64,000 bases of DNA from Bryobacterales bacterium (GTDB lineage: Bacteria; Acidobacteriota; Terriglobia; Bryobacterales; Bryobacteraceae), in NCBI GenBank assembly GCA_016713735.1, contig JADJOP010000042.1, forward strand, positions 62,001 to 126,000, read 5' to 3'. Under the pieces are notes generated by a model. That model was not told the origin of the DNA, searched no databases, and saw only the letters and a list, made by a program, of their open reading frames with translations. The position numbers were made by a program, and so were the translations under genes. Positions 40,938 to 49,013 of the stretch are shown one piece after another (within the stretch, counting starts at the first letter, position 1; each line of letters starts with the position of its first letter).

Positions 40938-43001
40938 ATGAGAACCCAACATTTCCTCATGCTGAGTGCTCTCCTGGGCGGCGCCGTGTGGGCGCAGGAG
41001 GCAACCAAGCCGGCCGAGACCAAACCAGAAGAGGCCAAGACCGAGGCGCAGGCTGCTCCGGCCGCCGAAGAATCTCCCGCCCCGGTCTCGGAAAAGCCCT
41101 TCACGGCCACCATCGATGCCGGCGCCCGTTATATTTCCGGCGTGGCCGGCGACTTCCGCACCTACCGCAGCGTCGTCAATCTCGGCGAAGGCGCCAAGCT
41201 GTTTGGCTTTGAAGCCAACTATCTCAACCCCGAAGCCAAGCTGCTCAACGGCTTCTCGGTGTCGGCCCGCAACTGGGGCGGCGATCCCTTCTCGACCCTC
41301 CACCTGACGGCGGAAAACACCAAGTGGTGGCGCCTCTCGGCCGACTACCGCTCGATGCTCTACTACAACTTCCTGCCCTCGTTCGCCAATCCGCGCCTGC
41401 GCCAGCCCGGACAGACCGCCGGCTCCACCGGCCCCGATCTCTTCCTCAACCAGCGCGGCTTTGACCAGCGCCGCAAAACCACCGACGTCGATCTCGAACT
41501 GCTCCCGGGCCGCCGCATCATTCCTTATCTCGGCTTCTCGCGCAATTCGGGCGACGGCACCGGCGTCACGCCCTTCGTCGCCGCCGGCAATGAGTACCCC
41601 GTCTCCACCCTCCTTAGCGACGAGGCCAACACTTATCGCGGCGGCGTGCGGTTCGAATACGACCGCTTCCACGTCACCCTCGAACAGGGCGGCATCACCT
41701 ATAAGGACGACCAGTCGGTGTTCACTCGCGACCGCAACCTCGGCAACCGCACCACTACCGCCTTCGGCCAGACGCTCTTCCTCGCCGACCTCAACCAGGC
41801 CTACGGCGTGCGCGGCGACAGCATCTACTCCAAAGTGCTGGCCACCGGTTCGCCCTTCCACTGGCTCCACGCCTTCGGCCAGTTCCTCTACAGCCGGCCC
41901 AAGACCGACGTCACCTACACCGACAACGCCCGCGGCCTGTTCGTCCTCGGCGCGACGCGCTTCTTCAACACCGGCCAGTCGCTGCTCGACTCAGCCGCCA
42001 ACCAGCCCCACAGCTCGGCCTCCGGCGGCGCCGAGATTCAGGTGGGCCGCTTCCGCCTGGTGAACAGCTTCTTCACTGACCGCTTTCACAACGCCTCCTC
42101 GGCTCTGCTCACTGAGACGCTCTTCTTCACGCCCACCCTGAGCGAGTCCTCCACCGCCTTCACCGCCGACCGTCTCGTGGTGAACAATCACCGCTACCAG
42201 GTGGACGGCTTCTTCGACGCCACGCGCAAGCTCACCTTCCGCGGCGGCTACCGGTATGTGTGGGGCGACGCCGCCGTGCGCGCCGGCAAAGTGAATCCGT
42301 TCGGCCCCACTGAACTGGGCGAGCTCAAGCAGAACGTCGGCATCGCCGGCATCAACTTCCGGCCCCTGTCGGGCTCCTCCTGGAACGCCGAATACGAACG
42401 AGCCTCGGCTGACCAGGTTTACTTCCGCACCAGCCTGTCGAACTACCACCGCCTGCGCGTGCGCGGCCGCCAGCAGTTGCACTCCACGCTCCAGATGGGC
42501 TTCAACTACTACCTGCTGGACAACCGCAACCCGCACGCCGCGGAGAGCTTCCGCACGGCCACCCAGTGGAAGTCCTCCTCCCAGGCGGCCAGCCTGGCCC
42601 TGCAATGGACGCCCAAGGGCGGCAAGTTCGGCTCGCTCCTCGGCGAGTACACCCACTCCAAGCTGCGCAGCGACTTCCAGTACCTCGCGCCGCAGATTCT
42701 GAGCGCCGAAAAGTCGCTCTACACCGAATACGGCCACACGGCCACGGCGCTGCTTGATCTGGCCGCGCCCAAGAGCTGGCTGGTGGGCGGGCCGCATGTG
42801 CAGTTGGGCGGTTCCTTCTACGTTGGATCGGGAAGCCGTCCCACGAGTTTCTACCAGCCCATCGTCGGGCTGCGGCTGCCTTTCCACTCCCGGGTGGAGT
42901 GGTATGCCGATTGGCGCTACTATGGGTTCTCGCAAGCCACATACCTCTATGAGGCGTTCCGGACGCACACCGTGGTGAGCGGGTTGAGAATTGGATTGTA
43001 G
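40938..43001 (+). CDS. Outer-membrane beta-barrel, MtrB/PioB-like porin partner
   Basis: The 687-residue protein has a signal peptide (MRTQHFLMLSALLGGAVWAQ), an acidic/Pro/Ala linker (21-55) and a long run of amphipathic strands with aromatic girdles, ending in VSGLRIGL. Length and strand count fit a large 26-28-stranded barrel of the MtrB/PioB type (about 650-700 residues). The N-terminal CxxC of Shewanella MtrB is not present, as in some other lineages. Directly after the decaheme cytochrome, it would sheath that cytochrome as an outer-membrane electron conduit. A strong ribosome site (AAAGGAG) precedes the ATG. Family assignment rests on context and general barrel features. Confidence 0.75.
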   Translation: MRTQHFLMLSALLGGAVWAQEATKPAETKPEEAKTEAQAAPAAEESPAPVSEKPFTATIDAGARYISGVAGDFRTYRSVVNLGEGAKLFGFEANYLNPEAKLLNGFSVSARNWGGDPFSTLHLTAENTKWWRLSADYRSMLYYNFLPSFANPRLRQPGQTAGSTGPDLFLNQRGFDQRRKTTDVDLELLPGRRIIPYLGFSRNSGDGTGVTPFVAAGNEYPVSTLLSDEANTYRGGVRFEYDRFHVTLEQGGITYKDDQSVFTRDRNLGNRTTTAFGQTLFLADLNQAYGVRGDSIYSKVLATGSPFHWLHAFGQFLYSRPKTDVTYTDNARGLFVLGATRFFNTGQSLLDSAANQPHSSASGGAEIQVGRFRLVNSFFTDRFHNASSALLTETLFFTPTLSESSTAFTADRLVVNNHRYQVDGFFDATRKLTFRGGYRYVWGDAAVRAGKVNPFGPTELGELKQNVGIAGINFRPLSGSSWNAEYERASADQVYFRTSLSNYHRLRVRGRQQLHSTLQMGFNYYLLDNRNPHAAESFRTATQWKSSSQAASLALQWTPKGGKFGSLLGEYTHSKLRSDFQYLAPQILSAEKSLYTEYGHTATALLDLAAPKSWLVGGPHVQLGGSFYVGSGSRPTSFYQPIVGLRLPFHSRVEWYADWRYYGFSQATYLYEAFRTHTVVSGLRIGL

Positions 43002-43010
43002 GAGAGGGCG

Positions 43011-44111
43011 ATGAGAACGGTCACATACGGCTGTATCGGTGTTCTCCTGGGCGCGGCGCTGGCGTTGGCCGCGGTTCCAGGCGACGCACAGCGGGGCGAA
43101 CAGGTGCTGCGCGAGCAGAAGTGCCTCACCTGCCACACCGTGGGTGGCGGCAAAGGCTCGGCGCCCGATCTGGGCCGCCGCGGTTCGCGCGCCTATACGC
43201 CCTCGCACATGGTCTCGCTCATGTGGAACCATGCGCCGCGGATGTGGCGGGCGATGGAATCGGCCGGCCTCGGCCGTCCCGAACTGAGCGTGCAGCAGTC
43301 GGCCGACCTGTTTGCTTATTTTTACTCCCTGCGCTACTTCGAAGCGCCCGGCGACGGTGGCCGCGGCAAGGCTGTCTTCCAGGCCAAACAGTGCGCCGGA
43401 TGCCACGCCGTGGGCAACGAAGGCGCCAAACAGGGACCGCCCGTGGAAGCCTGGCCCGCCGTGGAGAACCCTGTCGAACTGGCCCGCGCCATGTGGAACC
43501 ATGCGCCGCAGATGCTCCCCAAGATGAAGGCAAGCGGCATCGCCTGGCCTAACATGACCGGCAACGAGATGACCGACCTCACTGTCTACCTCTCCTCGTT
43601 CAGCCGCACCCGCGGCAAGGCCCCGGCGTTTGCCGCCGCCCCCGCCGAGGATGGCAAGCAGGTCTTTGAGAATCGCGGCTGCGCCGGCTGCCACCATGGC
43701 AAGCTCGACCTCACCACCGGCCTGCAGGCGCAGAAACGCACGCTCGCCAGCTTCTCAGCCGGCATGTGGAACCATGCCACCAAGATGCTCCAGATGCCTC
43801 CAGAACTGAGCGCGCAAGAGATGCGCGCCCTGGTCGGCTACCTCTGGTCGATCCAGTACTTCGAGGAACCGGGCAACGCTGCCCGCGGCGCCGGCGTCTT
43901 CAAGAAAAAGGGATGCGCCGGCTGCCACGATTCGGGCGCCGCTCCGAAACTCGCCGGACGCGCCTTCGACAGTCTCTCCATGGCAAGCTCGCTGTGGAAG
44001 CACGGCCCGGCCATGCTGGCCGACATTCAGAAAAAGAATCTCAAATGGCCGCGCTTTGAGAATAACGAAATGCAGGACGTGATCGCCTACCTGAATGCTG
44101 GGCAAAAGTAA
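43011..44111 (+). CDS. Four-domain tetraheme c-type cytochrome
   Basis: The 366-residue protein has a signal peptide (about 1-21) and four cytochrome c domains of about 90 residues, each with one CxxCH (C38, C128, C224, C302). Each domain has the following motif MWNHAPRM, MWNHAPQM, MWNHATKM or LWKHGPAM, whose methionine or histidine could be the distal heme ligand. The internal repeat shows gene-internal duplication. It would be a periplasmic shuttle between the inner-membrane oxidase and the outer-membrane conduit. The ribosome site AGGAGAGGG is 3 bases before ATG. I do not know a named family with exactly this four-fold layout. Confidence 0.87.
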   Translation: MRTVTYGCIGVLLGAALALAAVPGDAQRGEQVLREQKCLTCHTVGGGKGSAPDLGRRGSRAYTPSHMVSLMWNHAPRMWRAMESAGLGRPELSVQQSADLFAYFYSLRYFEAPGDGGRGKAVFQAKQCAGCHAVGNEGAKQGPPVEAWPAVENPVELARAMWNHAPQMLPKMKASGIAWPNMTGNEMTDLTVYLSSFSRTRGKAPAFAAAPAEDGKQVFENRGCAGCHHGKLDLTTGLQAQKRTLASFSAGMWNHATKMLQMPPELSAQEMRALVGYLWSIQYFEEPGNAARGAGVFKKKGCAGCHDSGAAPKLAGRAFDSLSMASSLWKHGPAMLADIQKKNLKWPRFENNEMQDVIAYLNAGQK

Positions 44112-44167
44112 GTCATTCGCATCGTCAGGGGGCAAACAATTCAACCAAGGGAGGTGGTCTACACCAC

Positions 44168-44371
44168 ATGAAACTCAAGTCAACTTCATTTTTCGTCACC
44201 GGTCTGCTGCTGTTCGGTCTCAGCATCAGCAGCTTCGCCACGGTGGAGATGAGCAAGAAAGAAAAGCAGAAATGCACGGCCTGCCACGTCAAAATGGGCA
44301 AGAAGGACCTCAATGACGTCGGCAAGTGCTACGAAGCCAAGAAGTCCATGTCCGCCTGCGCGGCCAAGTAA
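44168..44371 (+). CDS. Small monoheme c-type cytochrome
   Basis: The 67-residue precursor has a signal peptide of about 24 residues (FFVTGLLLFGLSISSFA) and a mature part of only about 43 residues with one CTACH heme site (C36) and further cysteines at about 54 and 64. GGGAGG lies upstream of the ATG. Such very small monoheme proteins occur in electron-transfer clusters and may pass electrons between larger cytochromes. It lies between the tetraheme gene and the giant inner-membrane cytochrome. Confidence 0.8.
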   Translation: MKLKSTSFFVTGLLLFGLSISSFATVEMSKKEKQKCTACHVKMGKKDLNDVGKCYEAKKSMSACAAK

Positions 44372-44401
44372 CTGGGTGTGACGTTTCCGGGAGGCCCTGT
44401 C

Positions 44402-47400
44402 ATGGATTCTGCTTCGAGATCAATCTTCCGCATCTGCCTGATCGCGATTGGACTTCTGATAGGGCCACTCACCGCGCAAACTCCCCCCGCGGCCGAAGAG
44501 AGCCCCTGCGCCGGCTGCCACGACATCGGTGAAAAGCTCGCCAAAAGCGGCCATGCGCTGGTCTCCTGCCAGCAGTGCCATGTCAAGCACGAAGAGTATC
44601 CCCACCCCGCCAACGTCCCCAAACCGGTCTGTGTTACCTGCCACGCACAGCAGGTGGGCGAACATGCCCTCAGCATCCATGGCAAACAGTTGAAGGCCGG
44701 CAACGCCGCCGCTCCCGGCTGCGACACCTGCCATGGCGCCGTCCACGAGATCGGCCGCGCCCGCACGGCTGAGTTCCGCATGGCCGTCCCTGATACCTGC
44801 GGCATGTGCCACTCCGAGGTCAGCGAACATTTCAAGGCCAGCGTTCACGGCAAGGCCATCGCCGCCGGCAAACTCGACGCCCCGGTCTGCACCGACTGCC
44901 ATGGTGAACACGGCATCCTGCCCAAGTCCGACGCGGCTTCCAGCGTCAATGCCAGCGCCATCCGCGACACCTGCGGCCGCTGCCACGGCAACCTCACCCT
45001 CTCCAAGCGCTTCGGCATTCCCTCTGACCGCCTCACCAGCTTCGACGCCTCCTTCCACGGCCTGGCCGCCAAGTCCGGCGCGCAGTCGGTGGCCAACTGC
45101 GCCTCCTGCCACGGCTTCCACGACATTCTCCCCTCCACCGACCCCAAGTCGATGACCCACCCCTCCAAGCTGGCCGCCACCTGCGGCTCCTGCCACCCCG
45201 GCGCCGGTTCGCGCTTCGCCATCGGCACCATTCACTGGAGCGAAGGCCAACAAGAGCCCGAGCCAGTCCGCTTCGCCCGCCTCTTCTATCTCTTCATGAT
45301 CCCGGCCACCATCGGCTTCATGCTCCTCCACCAGGGCGGCGACTTCATCCACAAGTTCCGCCGCCTGCGCCTGGCCGCCTCCGGTCCCCGCGGCGTCACC
45401 ATCGCCCTCCACACCGAAAGCCATGAGCGCATGCTCCTGCCCGAACGCCTCCAGCACGGCGCGCTCGTCATCAGCTTCTTCACCCTCGTCTGGACCGGCT
45501 TCGCGCTCAAGTATCCCGACACCTGGTGGGCCCAGCCGCTCATGCAACTGGAAGGGCAATGGAGCCTGCGCGGCTGGATCCACCGCTGCGCCGGCGCCGT
45601 CATGATCGTCCTCAGCGTCATCCACGTCATCACGCTCATCACCAGCAAGCGCCTGCGTGACCACTGGATCGAGCTCATCCCCCGCGCCCGCGACGCCCGC
45701 GAACTCATCCAAGGCACGCTGTTCCGCGTCGGCCTGCGCCGCCAGGTGCCGTTCCGCTCGCACCACAGCTATATCGAGAAAATGGAATACTGGGCCGTTG
45801 CCTGGGGCACCATCCTCATGGGCATCACCGGCCTCATGCTGTGGTTCAACAACTGGTCGCTGCAGTATCTGCCCAAGTGGTGGCTCGACCTGGCCACGAC
45901 GCTGCACTTCTATGAGGCCCTGCTCGCCACGCTCGCCATCGTCGTCTGGCACCTCTACAGTGTCATCTTCGACCCCGAGGTCTATCCGATGGACACCGCC
46001 TGGCTCACCGGCAAGAGCGTGCGTAAAGAGTCGCCTCATCCCGCACCCACACCCGCACCCCTGAGGGAGAATCCGCTACGCATGAAACAAATCCTGAGCA
46101 GACTACTTGAGCCCATCGCCCTGCTAGCCTCGAACTGGATCGGGTCGCTCGGCGTTCTCCTCACCACCTCGGGAGGACTGCTCTGGCTCTTTATGCTGCC
46201 CACGCTGCTCCGCGGCGAGGCCGACAATCCCTACCTCGGCATCCTCACCTTCATGATCCTGCCCGGCATCTTCTTCGCGGGACTCGCCCTCATCCCCCTC
46301 GGCTGGTGGCTGGCCCGCCGCGGCGGCCGCGTGCCCCAACCTCGCTCCCTGCGCAGCTTCGCCATCTTCCTCGGCGTCACCACCGCGGCCAACCTCCTCA
46401 TCGGTTCGATGTTTACCTACCGCGCCATTCACCACATGGAGAGCGTGCAGTTCTGCGGACAAACCTGCCACACCGTGATGGAGCCCGAGTTTGTCGCCCA
46501 CAGCAACTCGCCCCACTCGCGCGTCTCCTGCACGGAATGCCACATCGGCGAAGGCGCCTCCTGGTTCGTGAAGAGCAAGCTCAGCGGCGTGCGCCAGGTC
46601 TTTGCCGTCGCGCTGAACACCTATTCCAAGCCCATCCCCACGCCCGTCCACAACCTGCGCCCGGCGCGCGAAACCTGCGAACAGTGCCACTGGCCGCAAA
46701 AGTATGGCGCCGACCGCCTGCGCCGCATCGCCACCTATGCCGACGATGAAACCAACACCCGCGGCGACACCGTGCTCCTCATGCACATCGGTGGCGGCGG
46801 CAGCGGCCCCGGCATCCACGGCGCCCACTTGGGTGAAGGCGTCGCCATCCACTACCGCACCGGCGACGAGAAGCGCCTCACCATCCCCTGGGTCGAACTG
46901 GAAAAGAACGGCAAGAAGGAGGTCTTCCTCGCCTCCACGGCCAAAGCCGAAGAGGCCGAAAAGCTCGAGATGCGCACCATGGACTGCGTCGACTGCCACA
47001 CACGCCCCAGCCACACCTTCGACCTCCCAGAACGCGCCATCAACTGGCAGATGGATCGCGGCGGCATCTCGCCCGCGCTCCCCTTCGTCAAGAAACAGGC
47101 CGTCGAACTTCTCAAGGCCAGCTACCCGAACTCAGCCGAAGCCGCCCGCCAGATCACCGACAAGCTGAAGGCCTTCTACACGGAGAAGTACCCCGAACTG
47201 GCCAAGTCAAAGCAGGCCGACATCGACAAAGCGGCAGACACGCTCGCCTCCATCTGGAAGCGCAACGTCTTCCCGGCCATGAACGTCACCTGGGGCGCCT
47301 ATCCGAATCAGATCGGCCACACCGATTTTCCCGGCTGCTTCCGCTGCCACGACGCCGATCACACCTCCAAGGCCGGCAACACCATCCAGCAGGACTGCAA

Positions 47401-47479
47401 CACCTGCCACAAACTGCTCGCCATGGAGGAGGCCAACCCCAAGGTGCTCGCCGACCTCGGCCTCACCGGCGGCCAATAG
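44402..47479 (+). CDS. Fused inner-membrane multiheme cytochrome: CbcL-like (9 c-hemes + b-type) joined to NapC/ImcH-like (6 hemes)
   Basis: The 1025-residue protein starts at ATG 44402 (GGGAGG upstream; signal peptide 1-26). Module 1 has nine CxxCH sites (C36, 56, 77, 107, 133, 163, 191, 233, 261) and five membrane helices (about 293-312, 352-370, 396-414, 464-482, 503-522). Candidate b-heme histidines are H352, H394, H408, H502 and H517; this is the arrangement of Geobacter CbcL. A Pro-rich linker (543-558) leads to module 2: three helices (573-600, 611-634, 650-672), a NapC-type first site FCGQTCHTVM (C685, CX3CH) and five CxxCH (C710, 759, 862, 979, 999), as in ImcH-like quinol oxidases. 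Module 2 begins at an internal ATG (46082) with its own GAGGGAG, so a separate shorter product is possible. It likely oxidises menaquinol and feeds the periplasmic cytochromes. Fusion function is inferred. Confidence 0.9.
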   Translation: MDSASRSIFRICLIAIGLLIGPLTAQTPPAAEESPCAGCHDIGEKLAKSGHALVSCQQCHVKHEEYPHPANVPKPVCVTCHAQQVGEHALSIHGKQLKAGNAAAPGCDTCHGAVHEIGRARTAEFRMAVPDTCGMCHSEVSEHFKASVHGKAIAAGKLDAPVCTDCHGEHGILPKSDAASSVNASAIRDTCGRCHGNLTLSKRFGIPSDRLTSFDASFHGLAAKSGAQSVANCASCHGFHDILPSTDPKSMTHPSKLAATCGSCHPGAGSRFAIGTIHWSEGQQEPEPVRFARLFYLFMIPATIGFMLLHQGGDFIHKFRRLRLAASGPRGVTIALHTESHERMLLPERLQHGALVISFFTLVWTGFALKYPDTWWAQPLMQLEGQWSLRGWIHRCAGAVMIVLSVIHVITLITSKRLRDHWIELIPRARDARELIQGTLFRVGLRRQVPFRSHHSYIEKMEYWAVAWGTILMGITGLMLWFNNWSLQYLPKWWLDLATTLHFYEALLATLAIVVWHLYSVIFDPEVYPMDTAWLTGKSVRKESPHPAPTPAPLRENPLRMKQILSRLLEPIALLASNWIGSLGVLLTTSGGLLWLFMLPTLLRGEADNPYLGILTFMILPGIFFAGLALIPLGWWLARRGGRVPQPRSLRSFAIFLGVTTAANLLIGSMFTYRAIHHMESVQFCGQTCHTVMEPEFVAHSNSPHSRVSCTECHIGEGASWFVKSKLSGVRQVFAVALNTYSKPIPTPVHNLRPARETCEQCHWPQKYGADRLRRIATYADDETNTRGDTVLLMHIGGGGSGPGIHGAHLGEGVAIHYRTGDEKRLTIPWVELEKNGKKEVFLASTAKAEEAEKLEMRTMDCVDCHTRPSHTFDLPERAINWQMDRGGISPALPFVKKQAVELLKASYPNSAEAARQITDKLKAFYTEKYPELAKSKQADIDKAADTLASIWKRNVFPAMNVTWGAYPNQIGHTDFPGCFRCHDADHTSKAGNTIQQDCNTCHKLLAMEEANPKVLADLGLTGGQ
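46063..46084 (+). promoter_or_regulatory. Internal ribosome binding site and ATG at the module boundary of the fused cytochrome
   Basis: GAGGGAG (46063-46069) precedes an in-frame ATG (46082-46084, Met561), placed exactly between the CbcL-like and NapC-like modules. It could start a separate NapC-like protein or be a relic of two ancestral genes. Confidence 0.45.
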
Positions 47480-47556
47480 CCGCAGGCTCTCCCGCATCTC
47501 CCCGGCCGGCCGCGGGCGCCCTCGCCTCACCCCGGCCGTCCGCGCCCAGGCCGCCC

Positions 47557-49008
47557 CTACACTGCCTTGATCTGCGGAATCACCTCGCCATACACATCGG
47601 TGAGCCGCATCTGCCGCCCCTGGTACGCGTAGGTCAGCTTTGTGTGGTCCATGCCCACCAGGTGCAGCATCGTCGCATGCAGGTCATGCGTGGTCACAAT
47701 CTGCTGCTCGGCCTTGTAGCCAAACTCGTCGCTCGCCCCAATCGCCTGGCCGCCCTTGATCTTCGCCCCCGCCATCCAGATCGACATCGTCCCCGGATTG
47801 TGGTCCCGCCCCAGCCCGCGCTGCGAAATCGGCATCCGCCCAAACTCGCTCTGCCACACCACCAGCGTCTCGTCCAGCAGCCCGCGCGCCTTGAGGTCCG
47901 TCAGCAACCCGGCCATCGGCAGGTCCACCTCGGCCGCATGCTGCGTGTGGTTCTCCTTCACGTTGCCATGCGCGTCCCAGGTGTCCGTATTCTGAATCCC
48001 CAACCCGCCGTGATAGAGCTGCACAAAGCGCACGCCGCGCTCCACCAGCCGCCGCGCCATCAAACATTGCCGCCCGAACGGCGCCGTCACTGGATTATCC
48101 AGCCCGTACAATTTCTTCGTCGCCGCGCTTTCGCTGTCGATCTCGACCGCCTGCGGCGCGCAGCCCTGCATGCGATACGCCAGCTCATACGACGTGATCC
48201 GCGCCGCCAGCTCGCTGTTGGCCGGATTCTTCTCCGCATCCAGCCGGTTCAGCTTTTCGAGCAGCGCCAGCCGTTCCTTCATCTGCCCCTCCGGCACCGC
48301 CGCCGGCGGCTTCAGATCCATAATCGGATCGCCCGCCGAACGGAACACAGTCCCCTGGTATGCCGCCGGCATGTAGCCCGCGCTCCAGTTGGCGGGCCCG
48401 CCAAACGGCCCCCCGTGCGCGTCATACACCACCACGAACGCCGGTAGGTTCTGGTTCTCCGAACCCAAGCCATACGTCACCCACGAGCCCACGCTCGGCG
48501 CGCCCATCCGCACCGTGCCGCTGGCCAGTTCGTAATGCGCCATCACGTGATCGTTCGACCGCCACACAACACTGCGAATCACCGCCAGCTCATCGGCATG
48601 GCTTCCCACAAGCGGAAACAGCTCCGACACCGGCAAGCCCGACTGCCCGTAGCGTTTGAAGGCGAACGGCGACGGCATCAACGGCCCCGGATGGCCTTGC
48701 CGCACCACAATGTCGTCCTTCACCGGCAGCGGCTGTCCGGCGTACTTCTCCAGCGCCGGCTTCGGATCGAACGTGTCCATCTGGCTCACGCCGCCGCTCA
48801 TGAACAGGCTGATCACCGCCTTCGCCCGCGGCTCGAAATGCGGCTTCTTCGGCAGAAACGGGGAGTCCTTCACCGCCGCGTTCGCGCATGCCGCCGGCGC
48901 GCCCTCGGCCGCCAGCAACCCGCGCTGCCCGAGCAGCCACGACAGCGCCACGCCGCTCAACCCGCCGCCAGCTTCGAATAGGAACTTCCGCCGGTCCGTG
49001 AAGGCCAT
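47557..49008 (-). CDS. DUF1501 exported protein
   Basis: The 483-residue product has an exported N-terminus (DRRKFLFEAGGGLSGVALSWLLG, twin-Arg-like) and the DUF1501 (sulfatase-like) domain. Visible blocks are AKAVISLFMSGGVSQMDTFDPKP, NDHVMAHYELASG, RRLVERGVRFVQLYHGG and VVWQSEFGRMP, with RDHNPGTMSIWMAGAKIKGG near the C-terminus. These proteins nearly always pair with a PSCyt1/PSCyt2/PSD1 protein, as here (5-base gap from the upstream gene). The pair is common in Planctomycetes and Acidobacteria and is thought to degrade complex organic matter outside the cytoplasm; the reaction is unproven. Confidence 0.92.
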   Translation of the reverse strand: MAFTDRRKFLFEAGGGLSGVALSWLLGQRGLLAAEGAPAACANAAVKDSPFLPKKPHFEPRAKAVISLFMSGGVSQMDTFDPKPALEKYAGQPLPVKDDIVVRQGHPGPLMPSPFAFKRYGQSGLPVSELFPLVGSHADELAVIRSVVWRSNDHVMAHYELASGTVRMGAPSVGSWVTYGLGSENQNLPAFVVVYDAHGGPFGGPANWSAGYMPAAYQGTVFRSAGDPIMDLKPPAAVPEGQMKERLALLEKLNRLDAEKNPANSELAARITSYELAYRMQGCAPQAVEIDSESAATKKLYGLDNPVTAPFGRQCLMARRLVERGVRFVQLYHGGLGIQNTDTWDAHGNVKENHTQHAAEVDLPMAGLLTDLKARGLLDETLVVWQSEFGRMPISQRGLGRDHNPGTMSIWMAGAKIKGGQAIGASDEFGYKAEQQIVTTHDLHATMLHLVGMDHTKLTYAYQGRQMRLTDVYGEVIPQIKAV

Positions 49009-49013
49009 CGTTT

